Part shown: piece by piece, positions 1-9,936 of the stretch
Layout: each line of letters begins with the position of its first letter
How positions within the stretch are numbered: the first letter of the stretch is position 1
Assembly: GCA_028689145.1 (NCBI GenBank)
Contig: JAQTWT010000003.1
Span: forward strand, 1-64,000
Direction: 5' to 3'
DNA: 64,000 bases
From: Gallionella sp.
GTDB taxonomy: Bacteria; Pseudomonadota; Gammaproteobacteria; Burkholderiales; Gallionellaceae
The notes under the pieces: model-generated
The model's input: the letters and a program-made list of their open reading frames with translations, nothing else
Database searches by the model: none
What the model was told of the DNA's origin: nothing
Translations under genes and position numbers: made by a program

Positions 1-89
1 ACTCTGGTATTCTTTCATCGTGAATCTCCATCTCTTAGTCGAGATTACAGATTCACTCTCACCGTGGTATAGGTCAAACCTTTGTGAGT

Positions 90-108
90 CCCCCGGCATA
101 GCCGGGGG
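90..108. terminator. Strong hairpin CCCCCGGC-ATA-GCCGGGGG followed by TTT; terminator or mobile-element end
   Basis: Perfect 8-bp inverted repeat with 3-nt loop read directly; a second inverted repeat GTGAATCT/AGATTCAC at 20-27/49-56 precedes it. Confidence 0.5.
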
Positions 109-138
109 TTTACCTCAGTGAATTATAGAGCGCCCGGA

Positions 139-2157
139 TCAGCCTTGCCCAATCTTTCTATATGCCGCCTCCAAAGCAAGCGCACGCACAATGTCAGCGG
201 CTTGCCGAACCGGCTCCATCCAAGATTCACCGAATTTTCGTCCGATGGAGGTCATTGAGGGGAAAAACGGGTTATGGTCGGCACCCAGATTAAAATAATC
301 ATACCCTGAGAATAATCTGATCGTTGGCGCACCCACTGCTGCTGCAATCAACGCTGATGATCCGTCCGTTCCGATCACTAAATCGCATGCTTTCATTAAA
401 GCAGCCGAGGTATCTATATCATCAAAATGGTCAACATTTTCGAAATTCACAATAGATATACCGAATTGCTGTTCGGCTTTTTTTAATTCTTCAGTTACTT
501 CGCCATGCTGCAGGTTAACCCAAATAATATTCGGAATATCGAATAGTGCCTGCCAGAATTCCAGATAAGGATAAAGCGCCCGGCGGCTCAGGGTCAGCAG
601 GCGACCACGCCATGCAATACCAATCACCAATGAGCCATGTTTGAGAGCAAGCTGTTCACGAAAAATATCCACTTTTTTCGGGTCTGGCAGGAGAAACTGG
701 TGATGCAGCGGGAAAGACTCCAAATTCGGCCGCACAATAGGCAGCAAGCCGCCAATGGCAATTTGCCAGTCCAAATCCGCTATATCTGCCTCAGTCAGCG
801 CATCAGCCCCGCTGCGAAATTCTATTTTTGGGAAACTTCGCGCAAACAAGGGTTTCAGCTTGGCTTGGCAAACACAAACAATACGCTCAAACCGATTAAG
901 AATATCAGGAAGGCAGCTCGCAAAAAATATTTCGTCGCCGATACCCTGTTCGCGATAAACCAGCAAGGATCGCCCTGTGCTTGGCGTGCCGGTCCACTCC
1001 GCCACCGGAAGATTCGGCTTGCTGCCGCTATCTTTCAGTTGCCAACGAAGCTCCCAATTTTTGTATGCTTCCCTAAGCTGCCCAAGTGCAAAGTGTGTTT
1101 CGCTTAGCGCATAGCGCATTTGCGCATTATCCGGTGATCCTGCCAGAGCCGCATAACCATGCTCGAGCGCGAGATCAGGCCGCCCCGCATTGCGCAAAAA
1201 ACCCGCCAAATGATAATGCAATATGGAATTCTCCGGATCTATGGCAAGGGCCTTATCAAACCAGCCAATCGCGTCACACAAGTCTTCCTGATAAACGGCA
1301 AGCTTGGCAAGGTTGACATAAGGTTCGATATTTTTTGGTGCAAGCGCATTGGCTTTTTCGAATTGCACTTTGGCCGCATCAGGCTCGTCCATATCCATCA
1401 GGATCACACCGTAATCAGTGACTATCTTGGGCAGAAGTTCGCGATGTTCCGGTTTGGCGGAATGTTCCAGCTCGCTGATGATATTTTCGGCCAACTCTCT
1501 GGCTTCGCCAAATGCTCGCGTTAGCCACAAGGAAGAGATGAGATTGACTTTAAAGTTCAATCGATTGCCGGGGGCAATATGTTCAATAGCGCATTTGGCA
1601 ACCTGTACGGCTTCTTGATGACGCGCGTTTGCATTAAGTACCTGATACCAATTGCGGTATGCCATTTCAAATGACGCGTCGAGTTTGCAAGCAGTTTCAA
1701 ATGCCTGCAATGCAGGCTCAAGATGACCTTGTTCGGCCATGATGACACCCATTTCGTTTAGCGCCGCAGAGTGGCCGGGGTTAACTTGCAACAGGTTGGT
1801 CAGTGTTGCAACAGCGGCATCAATCCGGTTGGTAAGTTTGAACACTTTTGATAAACCGTATAAGGCCTCGACATCAGAGCGATTTACGGTCAATGCTTCC
1901 ATAAAATAATGCTCTGCCAATGGCCAGTTCTCAAGCCGTGCAGCAAAATTTGCAGCCAAAATAAGCGCCCGCAGATCGCGCGGCTGTTTGCCCAAATGCG
2001 TTTGAATAAGTTCAAGCGCATTCTTGTCTTTGCCCTGCGCCGAGAGCGAAATTGCTCTCTGAATTAAATTGGTTTGGCGGGCATGCGACATGTGGTTGTT
2101 CATAACGGACTGATGAAAAAATTTAATATCCCGCTTGCATATGCAAAGATCATGCAA
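139..2157 (-). CDS. TPR-repeat protein with C-terminal GT-B/heptosyltransferase-like domain (FlmG-like putative flagellin glycosyltransferase)
   Basis: 672 aa; N-terminal TPRs, C-terminal 'YREQGIGDEIFFASCLPDIL...DLVIGTDGSSALIAAAVGAPTIRLF'; last gene of the pse operon. Confidence 0.8.
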   Translation of the reverse strand: MHDLCICKRDIKFFHQSVMNNHMSHARQTNLIQRAISLSAQGKDKNALELIQTHLGKQPRDLRALILAANFAARLENWPLAEHYFMEALTVNRSDVEALYGLSKVFKLTNRIDAAVATLTNLLQVNPGHSAALNEMGVIMAEQGHLEPALQAFETACKLDASFEMAYRNWYQVLNANARHQEAVQVAKCAIEHIAPGNRLNFKVNLISSLWLTRAFGEARELAENIISELEHSAKPEHRELLPKIVTDYGVILMDMDEPDAAKVQFEKANALAPKNIEPYVNLAKLAVYQEDLCDAIGWFDKALAIDPENSILHYHLAGFLRNAGRPDLALEHGYAALAGSPDNAQMRYALSETHFALGQLREAYKNWELRWQLKDSGSKPNLPVAEWTGTPSTGRSLLVYREQGIGDEIFFASCLPDILNRFERIVCVCQAKLKPLFARSFPKIEFRSGADALTEADIADLDWQIAIGGLLPIVRPNLESFPLHHQFLLPDPKKVDIFREQLALKHGSLVIGIAWRGRLLTLSRRALYPYLEFWQALFDIPNIIWVNLQHGEVTEELKKAEQQFGISIVNFENVDHFDDIDTSAALMKACDLVIGTDGSSALIAAAVGAPTIRLFSGYDYFNLGADHNPFFPSMTSIGRKFGESWMEPVRQAADIVRALALEAAYRKIGQG

Positions 2158-2169
2158 CGAAAACCATGA

Positions 2170-4134
2170 TCACGGCGATTGGTGCACGCGCTGGGCATGC
2201 TCTTCTGCAAGTGTGCGCACAATATCAGCGACTCGCTTAACAGGCACCTCCCAAGTTTCACCAAAGTGGCGCTTGACTGGAATTATGTTGGGGAACCACG
2301 GATCGTGATCCGTACCCATACAGAAAAGATCGACATAGGGGAAAATTCTAAATGTTGGCACCCCTACACCAGCCGCTATAAAAGTTGTGGAAGAGCCCGG
2401 GCCGATAACTATGTCGCAGGCTTTCATTAGTGCTGCAGATGAGTCAAGGTCATCGAAATGATCAACATCGGGAAAATTGATAATACTAACCCCAAAGTCG
2501 CGCTCTGCCTGTTTGATTTCTTCTCCGACATCACCATACTGAAGATTAACCCATACTATATTTTGCAGTTCAAACAGCGGCTTCCAAAACTCGAGTTGCG
2601 GATAAATAGAACGGCGCACAATGTTTTCGACTGAACTCCTCCAGCCAACCCCGACAATCAGTTTGCCGTTATTTTGCGGCAACCGATTACGAAATAACGA
2701 GACTTTTGCCGCATCCGGCATTAATAACTGCTGCAGATTGGGGAAATCCTCGATTCTTTTCCGGAAAATACGAGGCAAACTGCCGATAGGTATCTGGAAC
2801 TCAGGGTTCCCCAAATCTGCCGCTGTGAGATTGCTATCCAAATCACGAAATTCAATTTTTGGAAAACTTCGTGCAAACAGGGTCTTTAACTTGGGGTGGC
2901 AAATGCAAACAATATGCTCGAATCGTCCAAGCAGATCCGGCAGGCAGGTGGCAAATACAACTTCGTCACCCAAGCCCTGTTCTTTATAAACAAATATGGA
3001 TCGCCCAAACCCCGGAGATCCTGTCCATTCCGGAATCGCGAGCTGAGATTTAACCCCGCCTTCACGCCGCGCCCAGCGTAACTCATAGTTCTCGTAAGCC
3101 TGATCCAAGTGTCCAAGCGCAAACTGCGTCATGCCTAGATAGCAGCGCAATTCAGGGTTGGCAGGTGATTGAACGACGGCGGATTGCATATAAGGCAATG
3201 CCAGTTCCGGACGCCCTGCATCGCGCAGCACAGTGCCCAAATGAAGGTGCAATTCCGCATTACCCGGTGCAATTTTTAGCGCTTCATCAAACCAATGAAT
3301 AGCCTGCAATAGATCCTCCACATACCAATAGGATTTTGCGAGGTTAATATAAGGCTCGATATTTTCCGGGTCCAGCGAAATCGCTTTTCTGAATTGTTCC
3401 TGGGCTGGTTCAACCTCATTTAGCTCCATGAATACGATGCCATAATGGGAATAAGCTCGCGCTAAAAGCTTCCGATACTGCAGGCCATTCAACGGTGTCA
3501 GTTCGGCGATAATATCTTCCGCCGCCAATCGTCCTTCTTGAATCGCACCCGATTTAGAGAGACAAACAACAAGGTCAACCTTGAAGGTGTAACGATAATC
3601 AGTAGTGCTATTTTGAATAGCCAATTTGGCGGCCAGCGCTGCCTCCTCATATCGGCTGCAAGTAATCAATGCGGCATATAGATTGCGATATCCCAACTCA
3701 AACGAAGGGGCAAGTTGAACACATTTGTCGAATGTTTGTAGAGCAGAAGCCATGTCACCTTGCCCGACAAGCAGCACCCCGCGTTCATTGAGAACGTTGA
3801 CGTTATCCGGTTCAAGCTCGAGTATTCTGGATAACATCCCATCTGCTTCATCCAGACGATTTAAAACTTTAAGCACCTCAAACAACTTGTAAAGAACGTT
3901 AATATCAACCTTGTTAATAGCCAGCATACCCGCAAAGCACTTTTCAGCAAGTGCCCAGTCCTCCAGCCGCATAGCAAGCATTCCGGCCAAATTGAGCGCA
4001 TCAATATCGTCCGGCGATTGGTGCAAATGTGCTTGAATAACCGTTAGGGCTTGCTTGTCGTTACCCTGGGCAGAAAGTCTGCTTGCTTTCCGGATAGCCG
4101 CGTTCATGTGTGGCTGGTCACTGCGCTTTACCAT
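2170..4134 (-). CDS. TPR-repeat protein with C-terminal GT-like domain, paralog of the preceding gene
   Basis: 654 aa; co-linear similarity to 139..2157 throughout ('YKEQGLGDEVVFATCLPDLL', 'VDHFDDLDSSAALMKACDIVIG'). Confidence 0.8.
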   Translation of the reverse strand: MVKRSDQPHMNAAIRKASRLSAQGNDKQALTVIQAHLHQSPDDIDALNLAGMLAMRLEDWALAEKCFAGMLAINKVDINVLYKLFEVLKVLNRLDEADGMLSRILELEPDNVNVLNERGVLLVGQGDMASALQTFDKCVQLAPSFELGYRNLYAALITCSRYEEAALAAKLAIQNSTTDYRYTFKVDLVVCLSKSGAIQEGRLAAEDIIAELTPLNGLQYRKLLARAYSHYGIVFMELNEVEPAQEQFRKAISLDPENIEPYINLAKSYWYVEDLLQAIHWFDEALKIAPGNAELHLHLGTVLRDAGRPELALPYMQSAVVQSPANPELRCYLGMTQFALGHLDQAYENYELRWARREGGVKSQLAIPEWTGSPGFGRSIFVYKEQGLGDEVVFATCLPDLLGRFEHIVCICHPKLKTLFARSFPKIEFRDLDSNLTAADLGNPEFQIPIGSLPRIFRKRIEDFPNLQQLLMPDAAKVSLFRNRLPQNNGKLIVGVGWRSSVENIVRRSIYPQLEFWKPLFELQNIVWVNLQYGDVGEEIKQAERDFGVSIINFPDVDHFDDLDSSAALMKACDIVIGPGSSTTFIAAGVGVPTFRIFPYVDLFCMGTDHDPWFPNIIPVKRHFGETWEVPVKRVADIVRTLAEEHAQRVHQSP

Positions 4135-4239
4135 GGTGCACTGCCTATTCTAAAAAGAAGCTGGTTATTCATTGTGCATTCACAAAAAATTTATACGAAC
4201 ATTCATCTTGCAAATCTGTGTTTTCGAATCCGCACATAC

Positions 4240-4905
4240 CTATACCTTCTCTGCTACCAGATTCCACGAGGCAAACAAATGCATTGTTTGAGGAATTGCT
4301 GAAACAATCTGCTTGTGCTCCAACCGGACTATCGCCATACCGGCCTCCGAGAACAATTCGATCAGATGTTCCTTGCTTGAAAAATGCACATTACCGACAC
4401 CGGCAAATTGCCCCTCTGTAATATTAGCCCGTGTATATTCATCAATCCGTTCTCCCAAGCCAAAGCCGGAGTGTTCAACCGAGAACCAATCAACACCGAT
4501 ATATTTGGCACCCGGCCTCATGGCAGCACATAGATTTTTAAGTCCCAGCTTAATCGCACTGGTATCGTTATGCGTCATTGAACTCCGATCAATCACAAGA
4601 TCGTACATGTCCGAATGTTTTTGGGAAATAAAATCGCCGGTTTTCAGTCTGTTTTTAAGTTCAGGATATTGTTCACGAACGCGCGCCGCGATTGAGTCGC
4701 TGCCTTCGATCCCATAGTAGTCCACGCCGATTGAGAGAAAGAAGGGAATATTAGCGCCAGCACCGAACCCGATCTCCAATACTTTGGTGCTGGACGAGAA
4801 TGGTTTCGCATAGCGATGCATATAACTGACCAAGTCAGACCACGGCCAAATAGAGATATTGGATTGTTCGCGATAGACCTGCTCCCACTGTGGTGAGAAA
4901 GACAT
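4240..4905 (-). CDS. SAM-dependent class I methyltransferase
   Basis: 221 aa; 'VLEIGFGAGANIPFF' motif I. Confidence 0.75.
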   Translation of the reverse strand: MSFSPQWEQVYREQSNISIWPWSDLVSYMHRYAKPFSSSTKVLEIGFGAGANIPFFLSIGVDYYGIEGSDSIAARVREQYPELKNRLKTGDFISQKHSDMYDLVIDRSSMTHNDTSAIKLGLKNLCAAMRPGAKYIGVDWFSVEHSGFGLGERIDEYTRANITEGQFAGVGNVHFSSKEHLIELFSEAGMAIVRLEHKQIVSAIPQTMHLFASWNLVAEKV

Positions 4906-5592
4906 TTAGAGCACCATATAACTAATGTTGGGTTCATACTCGAAGCAGCGTAGCTCACAATCCCTAATATTTAGCTGTTCAAGCATAGCCTTGGTTTCGC
5001 CGGGCCAATCCGCATTGTTGACCTCATCAAAAGCAAGCACTGCTCCTTTGGGCATTCTCGGCAACAATGTCTTTAATGCGGTGACAGTCGGTTCATAAAC
5101 ATCAAAGTCGAGATATAAAAGGGACACCAGTAGATGTGGATTTTTTTCAAGATATTCGGGTATTTTCAAATTCGCATCACCCTGAACCAGATCGATTTTT
5201 GGAATATGGTTCAAGAATCTGTTTTCATCGTATTCCTTCACACACAAATTCAATTCATCGTAGATATTGTAAGCCTCCGAGAACATCCCTGCTTTTACAT
5301 CTGATCGGTTTAATACATCAATGGGCGCAACATGGGGAAAACCTGCAAAAGTGTCGAACCCGATAATTTTTCGATGATAATTATAGGGTTCAAGAGTAGT
5401 TGACAACTTTGCCCAAGCCATTACTCCACCGCCATGATGTACACCGCATTCAACGATACTGCCTTTTACCGGCAACTGCAGTTTAAATATTTCTGTTTGC
5501 GCCAGAAATCTTGCAATATTTTGACGGCGTACATATTTTGAAAAATTGGCTAATTTTTTATCCACCGCACAAGAACTTTCTTCGAAAATCAT
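4906..5592 (-). CDS. TylF/macrocin O-methyltransferase-like protein
   Basis: 228 aa; 'GSIVECGVHHGGGVMAWA...IIGFDTFAGFP' and 'LYLDFDVYEPT'. Confidence 0.75.
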   Translation of the reverse strand: MIFEESSCAVDKKLANFSKYVRRQNIARFLAQTEIFKLQLPVKGSIVECGVHHGGGVMAWAKLSTTLEPYNYHRKIIGFDTFAGFPHVAPIDVLNRSDVKAGMFSEAYNIYDELNLCVKEYDENRFLNHIPKIDLVQGDANLKIPEYLEKNPHLLVSLLYLDFDVYEPTVTALKTLLPRMPKGAVLAFDEVNNADWPGETKAMLEQLNIRDCELRCFEYEPNISYMVL

Positions 5593-6302
5593 TATTTATC
5601 TCCCTGATAATTGCGAATATTCCCCGACATCAGAATCTCCAAGGATTCTGGTCCAACATTAAATAAAAGATCTATGACCGACATATATGGTTCAAAATCC
5701 CCATGAAGCTGCGGGTACACCGGGTGATGGTAATCCTGAAAATATACTTTTATCCCGCAGTCTGAAAATGACTCCACATTTGCATAATTGCTGCCCTGCG
5801 CCCCAAAGATGTAGCTGGTAGCACCAAGCTTCTTGCACATATCCAGCACCAAGTCGGATTTGTTGCCCTGAAAATCATGCGCGCTTGCTGTGTCAATGGG
5901 CACATTGATACCGAGTGATTTAAGCCCGAATTCGAGTGTCGCAAAATTCAAATCGGCCAAATAAGTGTATGTCCGGCTTGCCAATATAGCCTCCAGCTCA
6001 CCTATATAGTCGGAATAAAACGGCGCTTTGCGATAAGCCAGATCAATAGATTTGAAATGCTTTCTGTTCCAGCCATTGTTTACAATTTTGATGTCGCAGA
6101 GCTTTTTTTCAAAGTGACCCTTAGACTCAACGGGTACCGATAACCAGATCGGGCCGGCATTGGTTTTAATCTTGTTGCGGTTATTAAAGTCTTTAGTTTG
6201 ATATTGTGCAATATCAAAAATACAAAATCGTTCGGCGAGCGCTATCTTGTGAAAAAGACCGAGCCAAGGCATATATACGGGTTGATGAGCAGTTAAAATC
6301 AT
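5592..6302 (-). CDS. WbqC-like family protein
   Basis: 236 aa; N-term 'MILTAHQPVYMPWLGLFHKIALAERFCIFDIAQY' typical of WbqC. Confidence 0.85.
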   Translation of the reverse strand: MILTAHQPVYMPWLGLFHKIALAERFCIFDIAQYQTKDFNNRNKIKTNAGPIWLSVPVESKGHFEKKLCDIKIVNNGWNRKHFKSIDLAYRKAPFYSDYIGELEAILASRTYTYLADLNFATLEFGLKSLGINVPIDTASAHDFQGNKSDLVLDMCKKLGATSYIFGAQGSNYANVESFSDCGIKVYFQDYHHPVYPQLHGDFEPYMSVIDLLFNVGPESLEILMSGNIRNYQGDK

Positions 6303-7324
6303 GCGAAATCCCCGGCGATACCTGCCACTCTTCGAGCATCACCAGCCGCGAGCGTGGGATAAATGGGCAGTGAAACGGTGGTGCTAGCAAGCCTGCTTGC
6401 CATCGGATATTTCTCCGGCTCGTCGAGCAACTCCCATTGCTCTACGGGAACAATGGCGCGAATACCATTGTTTTGCAACGTCTCGATCAGCCGACTCGGG
6501 GCGGTGCAGCGCATTACCGCACGGTAGCGCACTGGCTGCATCGACGCTGTTAATGGCCCAAGCAGTTCCAAACCGGCATTGGCATAGATTCCAAACAGAC
6601 GTTCGCGCTGCTCCACAAATTCGGGCAGCTTGGCAAGCTGCACCCTGCCCACGGCCGCTTGCATATCCGTCATCTGGAAGTTGAAACGAAGCCTTGTATC
6701 CTTGCGCGAGTCAAATTGACGGTAGTCACGAACCCTCTCAATCAATGCACGGTCACGACTGATTACTGCGCCACCCTGTCCACCGGTGGTTATCAGCTTG
6801 GTGGCGTAGAAGGAACAAATACCCAATTCACCGCGCAACCCGATTCGTTCGCCACCAACTCTTGCACCGAGCGCCTGCGCCAAATCTTCAATAAGCAGGT
6901 AATCGCGGGCATTTGGCAAATCGACCGGAATGCCAAACATCGAGGGCGCAATCAAAATATCAACACCCGCTTTTGCAGCGGCAGCCATATCGACATTGGG
7001 GCCATTTTCTTCGCAGTCGAGATATGCGCATTTTCCTTCAACCAGCCCCACGGCATTGCGCAATGCCGCGCAGGCATAAACCGGCAAGCCTATCAGCTTA
7101 TTCTTTCCATCCAATGCCCACAAAGCCAAAAAAAGTGCGGCTGAACCACTCGACACAGCTATCGCGTGTCCGTCCGGGAGACCCAGAAAACGGCATAATT
7201 CATTCTCAAACTCCTCAACTTCCGGTCCCTGTGCAACCCAACCGCTTGCCAGTACTCTGGCAGCGGCAGCTTGTTCTTCCATTCCAAGCGTTGGAAGATT
7301 ATGCGGGATCATGCCCACCCTCAA
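6299..7324 (-). CDS. DegT/DnrJ/EryC1/StrS-family sugar aminotransferase
   Basis: 341 aa; 'AVSSGSAALFLALWAL', 'SFYATKLITTGGQGGAVIS' PLP-lysine region. Confidence 0.85.
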   Translation of the reverse strand: MRVGMIPHNLPTLGMEEQAAAARVLASGWVAQGPEVEEFENELCRFLGLPDGHAIAVSSGSAALFLALWALDGKNKLIGLPVYACAALRNAVGLVEGKCAYLDCEENGPNVDMAAAAKAGVDILIAPSMFGIPVDLPNARDYLLIEDLAQALGARVGGERIGLRGELGICSFYATKLITTGGQGGAVISRDRALIERVRDYRQFDSRKDTRLRFNFQMTDMQAAVGRVQLAKLPEFVEQRERLFGIYANAGLELLGPLTASMQPVRYRAVMRCTAPSRLIETLQNNGIRAIVPVEQWELLDEPEKYPMASRLASTTVSLPIYPTLAAGDARRVAGIAGDFA

Positions 7325-7772
7325 GCCGATTCAGGTAATACCCGGATTTGACGACCGCCGGATTTCCAACTACCAGCGAATATGGCGGCACCTCGACGGC
7401 ACCGACTATCGTTCCTGCTGCAATGACCGAGTGATGCCCGATTCGTGCTCCTCCTTTGATGACTGAATGTGAGCCAACAAATACGTGGTTTTCGATCAAA
7501 ATATCCCGGCGCTCTACTTCCTCAGACAAGCCGATGCATTTCTTGTGAGAGTCAGCGCAATTAATGGTGACAAAAGACGCAATATCGCAATTGTCGCCAA
7601 TACTGACTCGCGCGCCCTTTGCATTTACTTCTGAAAAACCGCCAATATAGACATCCGTACCGATTTCCGGATCACCGACTACCCAAACTAATGGGTGAAA
7701 ACGGTTTGAGGGAAAAGTAGTCAGCCTGGTAAACCACTCCTGAAGCGCTGCATCATCGGGCTGGTCATTCAT
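7299..7772 (-). CDS. Left-handed beta-helix (hexapeptide) acyltransferase, NeuD/PglD-like
   Basis: 157 aa; hexapeptide repeats 'IGDNCDIASFVTINCADSHK...IGHHSVIAAGTIVGA'. Confidence 0.8.
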   Translation of the reverse strand: MNDQPDDAALQEWFTRLTTFPSNRFHPLVWVVGDPEIGTDVYIGGFSEVNAKGARVSIGDNCDIASFVTINCADSHKKCIGLSEEVERRDILIENHVFVGSHSVIKGGARIGHHSVIAAGTIVGAVEVPPYSLVVGNPAVVKSGYYLNRLEGGHDPA

Positions 7773-8836
7773 ACGCGCATATCTCCAAGTGATAGCCGCT
7801 CCCCTTTTTTAATGTCACGAGTCGCGGTTAATCCAAGTACTTTACCGATCATATCCGGAGACAGACCGCCACCCGGTCGCCGCAAACCCGTATTGGCGCT
7901 ATCGAACGTTGTACCAAGAGCTATGTCACGCAATGCAACCACACTCCGTCGCGCGACCAATCGCATTGCTTGCTCGGCTTTTGTGGGCTGCACCAATGGA
8001 CTACCCAGAATGATGTCCGCTATTCGAATATTATTAATCCACTCGGCAAGCCCCGCAGGCTCTTCTGAAAACCAGTGATCCGGCCCCGGCATATCCTTTC
8101 CGAGTGTGAAATGCTTCTCGAAAACCCTGGCACCCCGGGAGACGGCCAGCGCAGCCGCTAGCGCACCTTGGGTATGGTCGGAAAAACCCACCAGCAAACC
8201 GGGAAATGCTTGTTGCAGCGTGGTGAGCTTTGCGATGTTCACGTCCTCGGGAGGTGTCGGATACTGCGAAGTACACAGCAACAGCGCCACAGGATAACCA
8301 TCGAACCACCCTACCGCATCAAGCGCTTGGTGAACTTCCGCCAGATCGCTCATACCGCACGAGAGAATCAGCGGCAACTTGCTTCCGACATAGCTTCGCA
8401 ACAGCGGCAGGTTGGTAAAATCATCCGAACCGATTTTAATGGCGGGCACGCCGATTTCCATTAGCAGCTCAAGATCGCTAAGGTTTTGCGGCGTTGAAAA
8501 AAAAGTAATACCGACGGCTTCACAATACGCTTTAATTTCTCGCCAACTTCCCGCGGGCAGCTCATAGCGCCGGAACATCCCCAGCATTGACTCTGTAACA
8601 GCCTTTCCCTGCGACTGGTAAGTAAAGGTCTGATCCGGATCGCCGCAAAACTCTTCAGCCTTGAATGTCTGAAATTTGACCGCATCAGCACCGGCTGCCT
8701 TGGCTGCCTCTATCATCCGCTTGGCAATGGCGAGGTCGCCGTTATGATTAATGCCGACCTCGGCAATACAATAGGGGGGGCTGCTAACGCCGATGCTTCG
8801 TCCAGCGATTTGGAATGTTCCTGGTTGGTTTGGCAT
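7769..8836 (-). CDS. pseI: Pseudaminic acid synthase (NeuB/PseI family)
   Basis: 355 aa; 'YCIAEVGINHNGDLAIAKRMIEAAKAAGADAVKFQTF', SAF domain at C-terminus. Confidence 0.88.
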   Translation of the reverse strand: MPNQPGTFQIAGRSIGVSSPPYCIAEVGINHNGDLAIAKRMIEAAKAAGADAVKFQTFKAEEFCGDPDQTFTYQSQGKAVTESMLGMFRRYELPAGSWREIKAYCEAVGITFFSTPQNLSDLELLMEIGVPAIKIGSDDFTNLPLLRSYVGSKLPLILSCGMSDLAEVHQALDAVGWFDGYPVALLLCTSQYPTPPEDVNIAKLTTLQQAFPGLLVGFSDHTQGALAAALAVSRGARVFEKHFTLGKDMPGPDHWFSEEPAGLAEWINNIRIADIILGSPLVQPTKAEQAMRLVARRSVVALRDIALGTTFDSANTGLRRPGGGLSPDMIGKVLGLTATRDIKKGERLSLGDMRV

Positions 8837-8868
8837 GATTGACCGCTTTTTTAGTTTTGAATCATTAG

Positions 8869-9936
8869 TTAGGCCAACAGCAGAATATCTGCCACCCGCT
8901 CTGCACCCAGAGCATCGACAAGCGCCAATGCCTTTTCAGACATGCCGGCAAGCTGCTGGCGGTTCAGCGAGCACAGCGCATCCGCATAATTTTCTGCTTG
9001 CAGGTCATGACACCGACCGAGATTATGTACAACGCCTGCGTTATCCAATGCCTGCGCAATCAATACCTGATTCTCCGCAAGCACTGTAACCAAAGCCGGC
9101 ACACCGAGCGCGCAACGTTCCCAATTACTGGACCCACCTGCCCCGATAGCAAGATCGGCCCGAGCAATTAATGCCGGCATGTAATCAATCTGGCAGTGAT
9201 ACCCCCAATGAAGCGCCTCGCACTTTTCAATTATTGCTGCATTATTCGGGTTCGATGTGCCTGTGACCACATCGACACCGTCGGCTTTTCCGTAAAGCTC
9301 GATACCTCGCATGGCTTTCAGCGTTTCCCCCTGATCATCGCCAGCGGTAAAGAAAACCAGAATCCTCCTTAAGTCATGCAGCCGAGTCTCGATCCGATCC
9401 CGCATATCTTTGAAATCTTTTTTCAGCAATGCATAACCGGAGCCCAGCAGGATTTTACACTGCACCGGCACAAGCCCCGCGTAACGCTGGCTGCCGTCTG
9501 CCGAATAGTTTTGATCCAACAATAGATCGCAGTCATGTTTACGATTGGCAAGATCATCAATCACCATCAATTTTCCAACATGCGAACGCAGACGCATTTC
9601 CCATTCGATACTCAGCCCATAATGGTCCACTACCAACCAATCCGGTTTTTTGCCGCCAAATGCCTCAATGCTCTGGTCAGCGTCTTCTGCCTGCGAAACG
9701 CCCAGCCATGTGGCATAGCCAACATCAGTTATTGCATTACCCGTCGTCGGTGCAGGCAACACCGAGACCGGCATGCCTTTCTGTTGAAGCAGCGCAATCA
9801 TATGACCGGCATGCTCGCGACAAATAAATTGTATCTGCACGCCGCGTCCGCGTAGCGCTTCCGCCAATGTCAGACAGCGCATAAGATGGCCGGCACCGAT
9901 GCGCGCCGACGAATCGACGCGGAAAAAAACCTTCAT
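8869..9936 (-). CDS. pseG: UDP-2,4-diacetamido-2,4,6-trideoxy-beta-L-altropyranose hydrolase
   Basis: 355 aa; 'FRVDSSARIGAGHLMRCLTLAEALRGRG' PseG signature. Confidence 0.9.
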   Translation of the reverse strand: MKVFFRVDSSARIGAGHLMRCLTLAEALRGRGVQIQFICREHAGHMIALLQQKGMPVSVLPAPTTGNAITDVGYATWLGVSQAEDADQSIEAFGGKKPDWLVVDHYGLSIEWEMRLRSHVGKLMVIDDLANRKHDCDLLLDQNYSADGSQRYAGLVPVQCKILLGSGYALLKKDFKDMRDRIETRLHDLRRILVFFTAGDDQGETLKAMRGIELYGKADGVDVVTGTSNPNNAAIIEKCEALHWGYHCQIDYMPALIARADLAIGAGGSSNWERCALGVPALVTVLAENQVLIAQALDNAGVVHNLGRCHDLQAENYADALCSLNRQQLAGMSEKALALVDALGAERVADILLLA

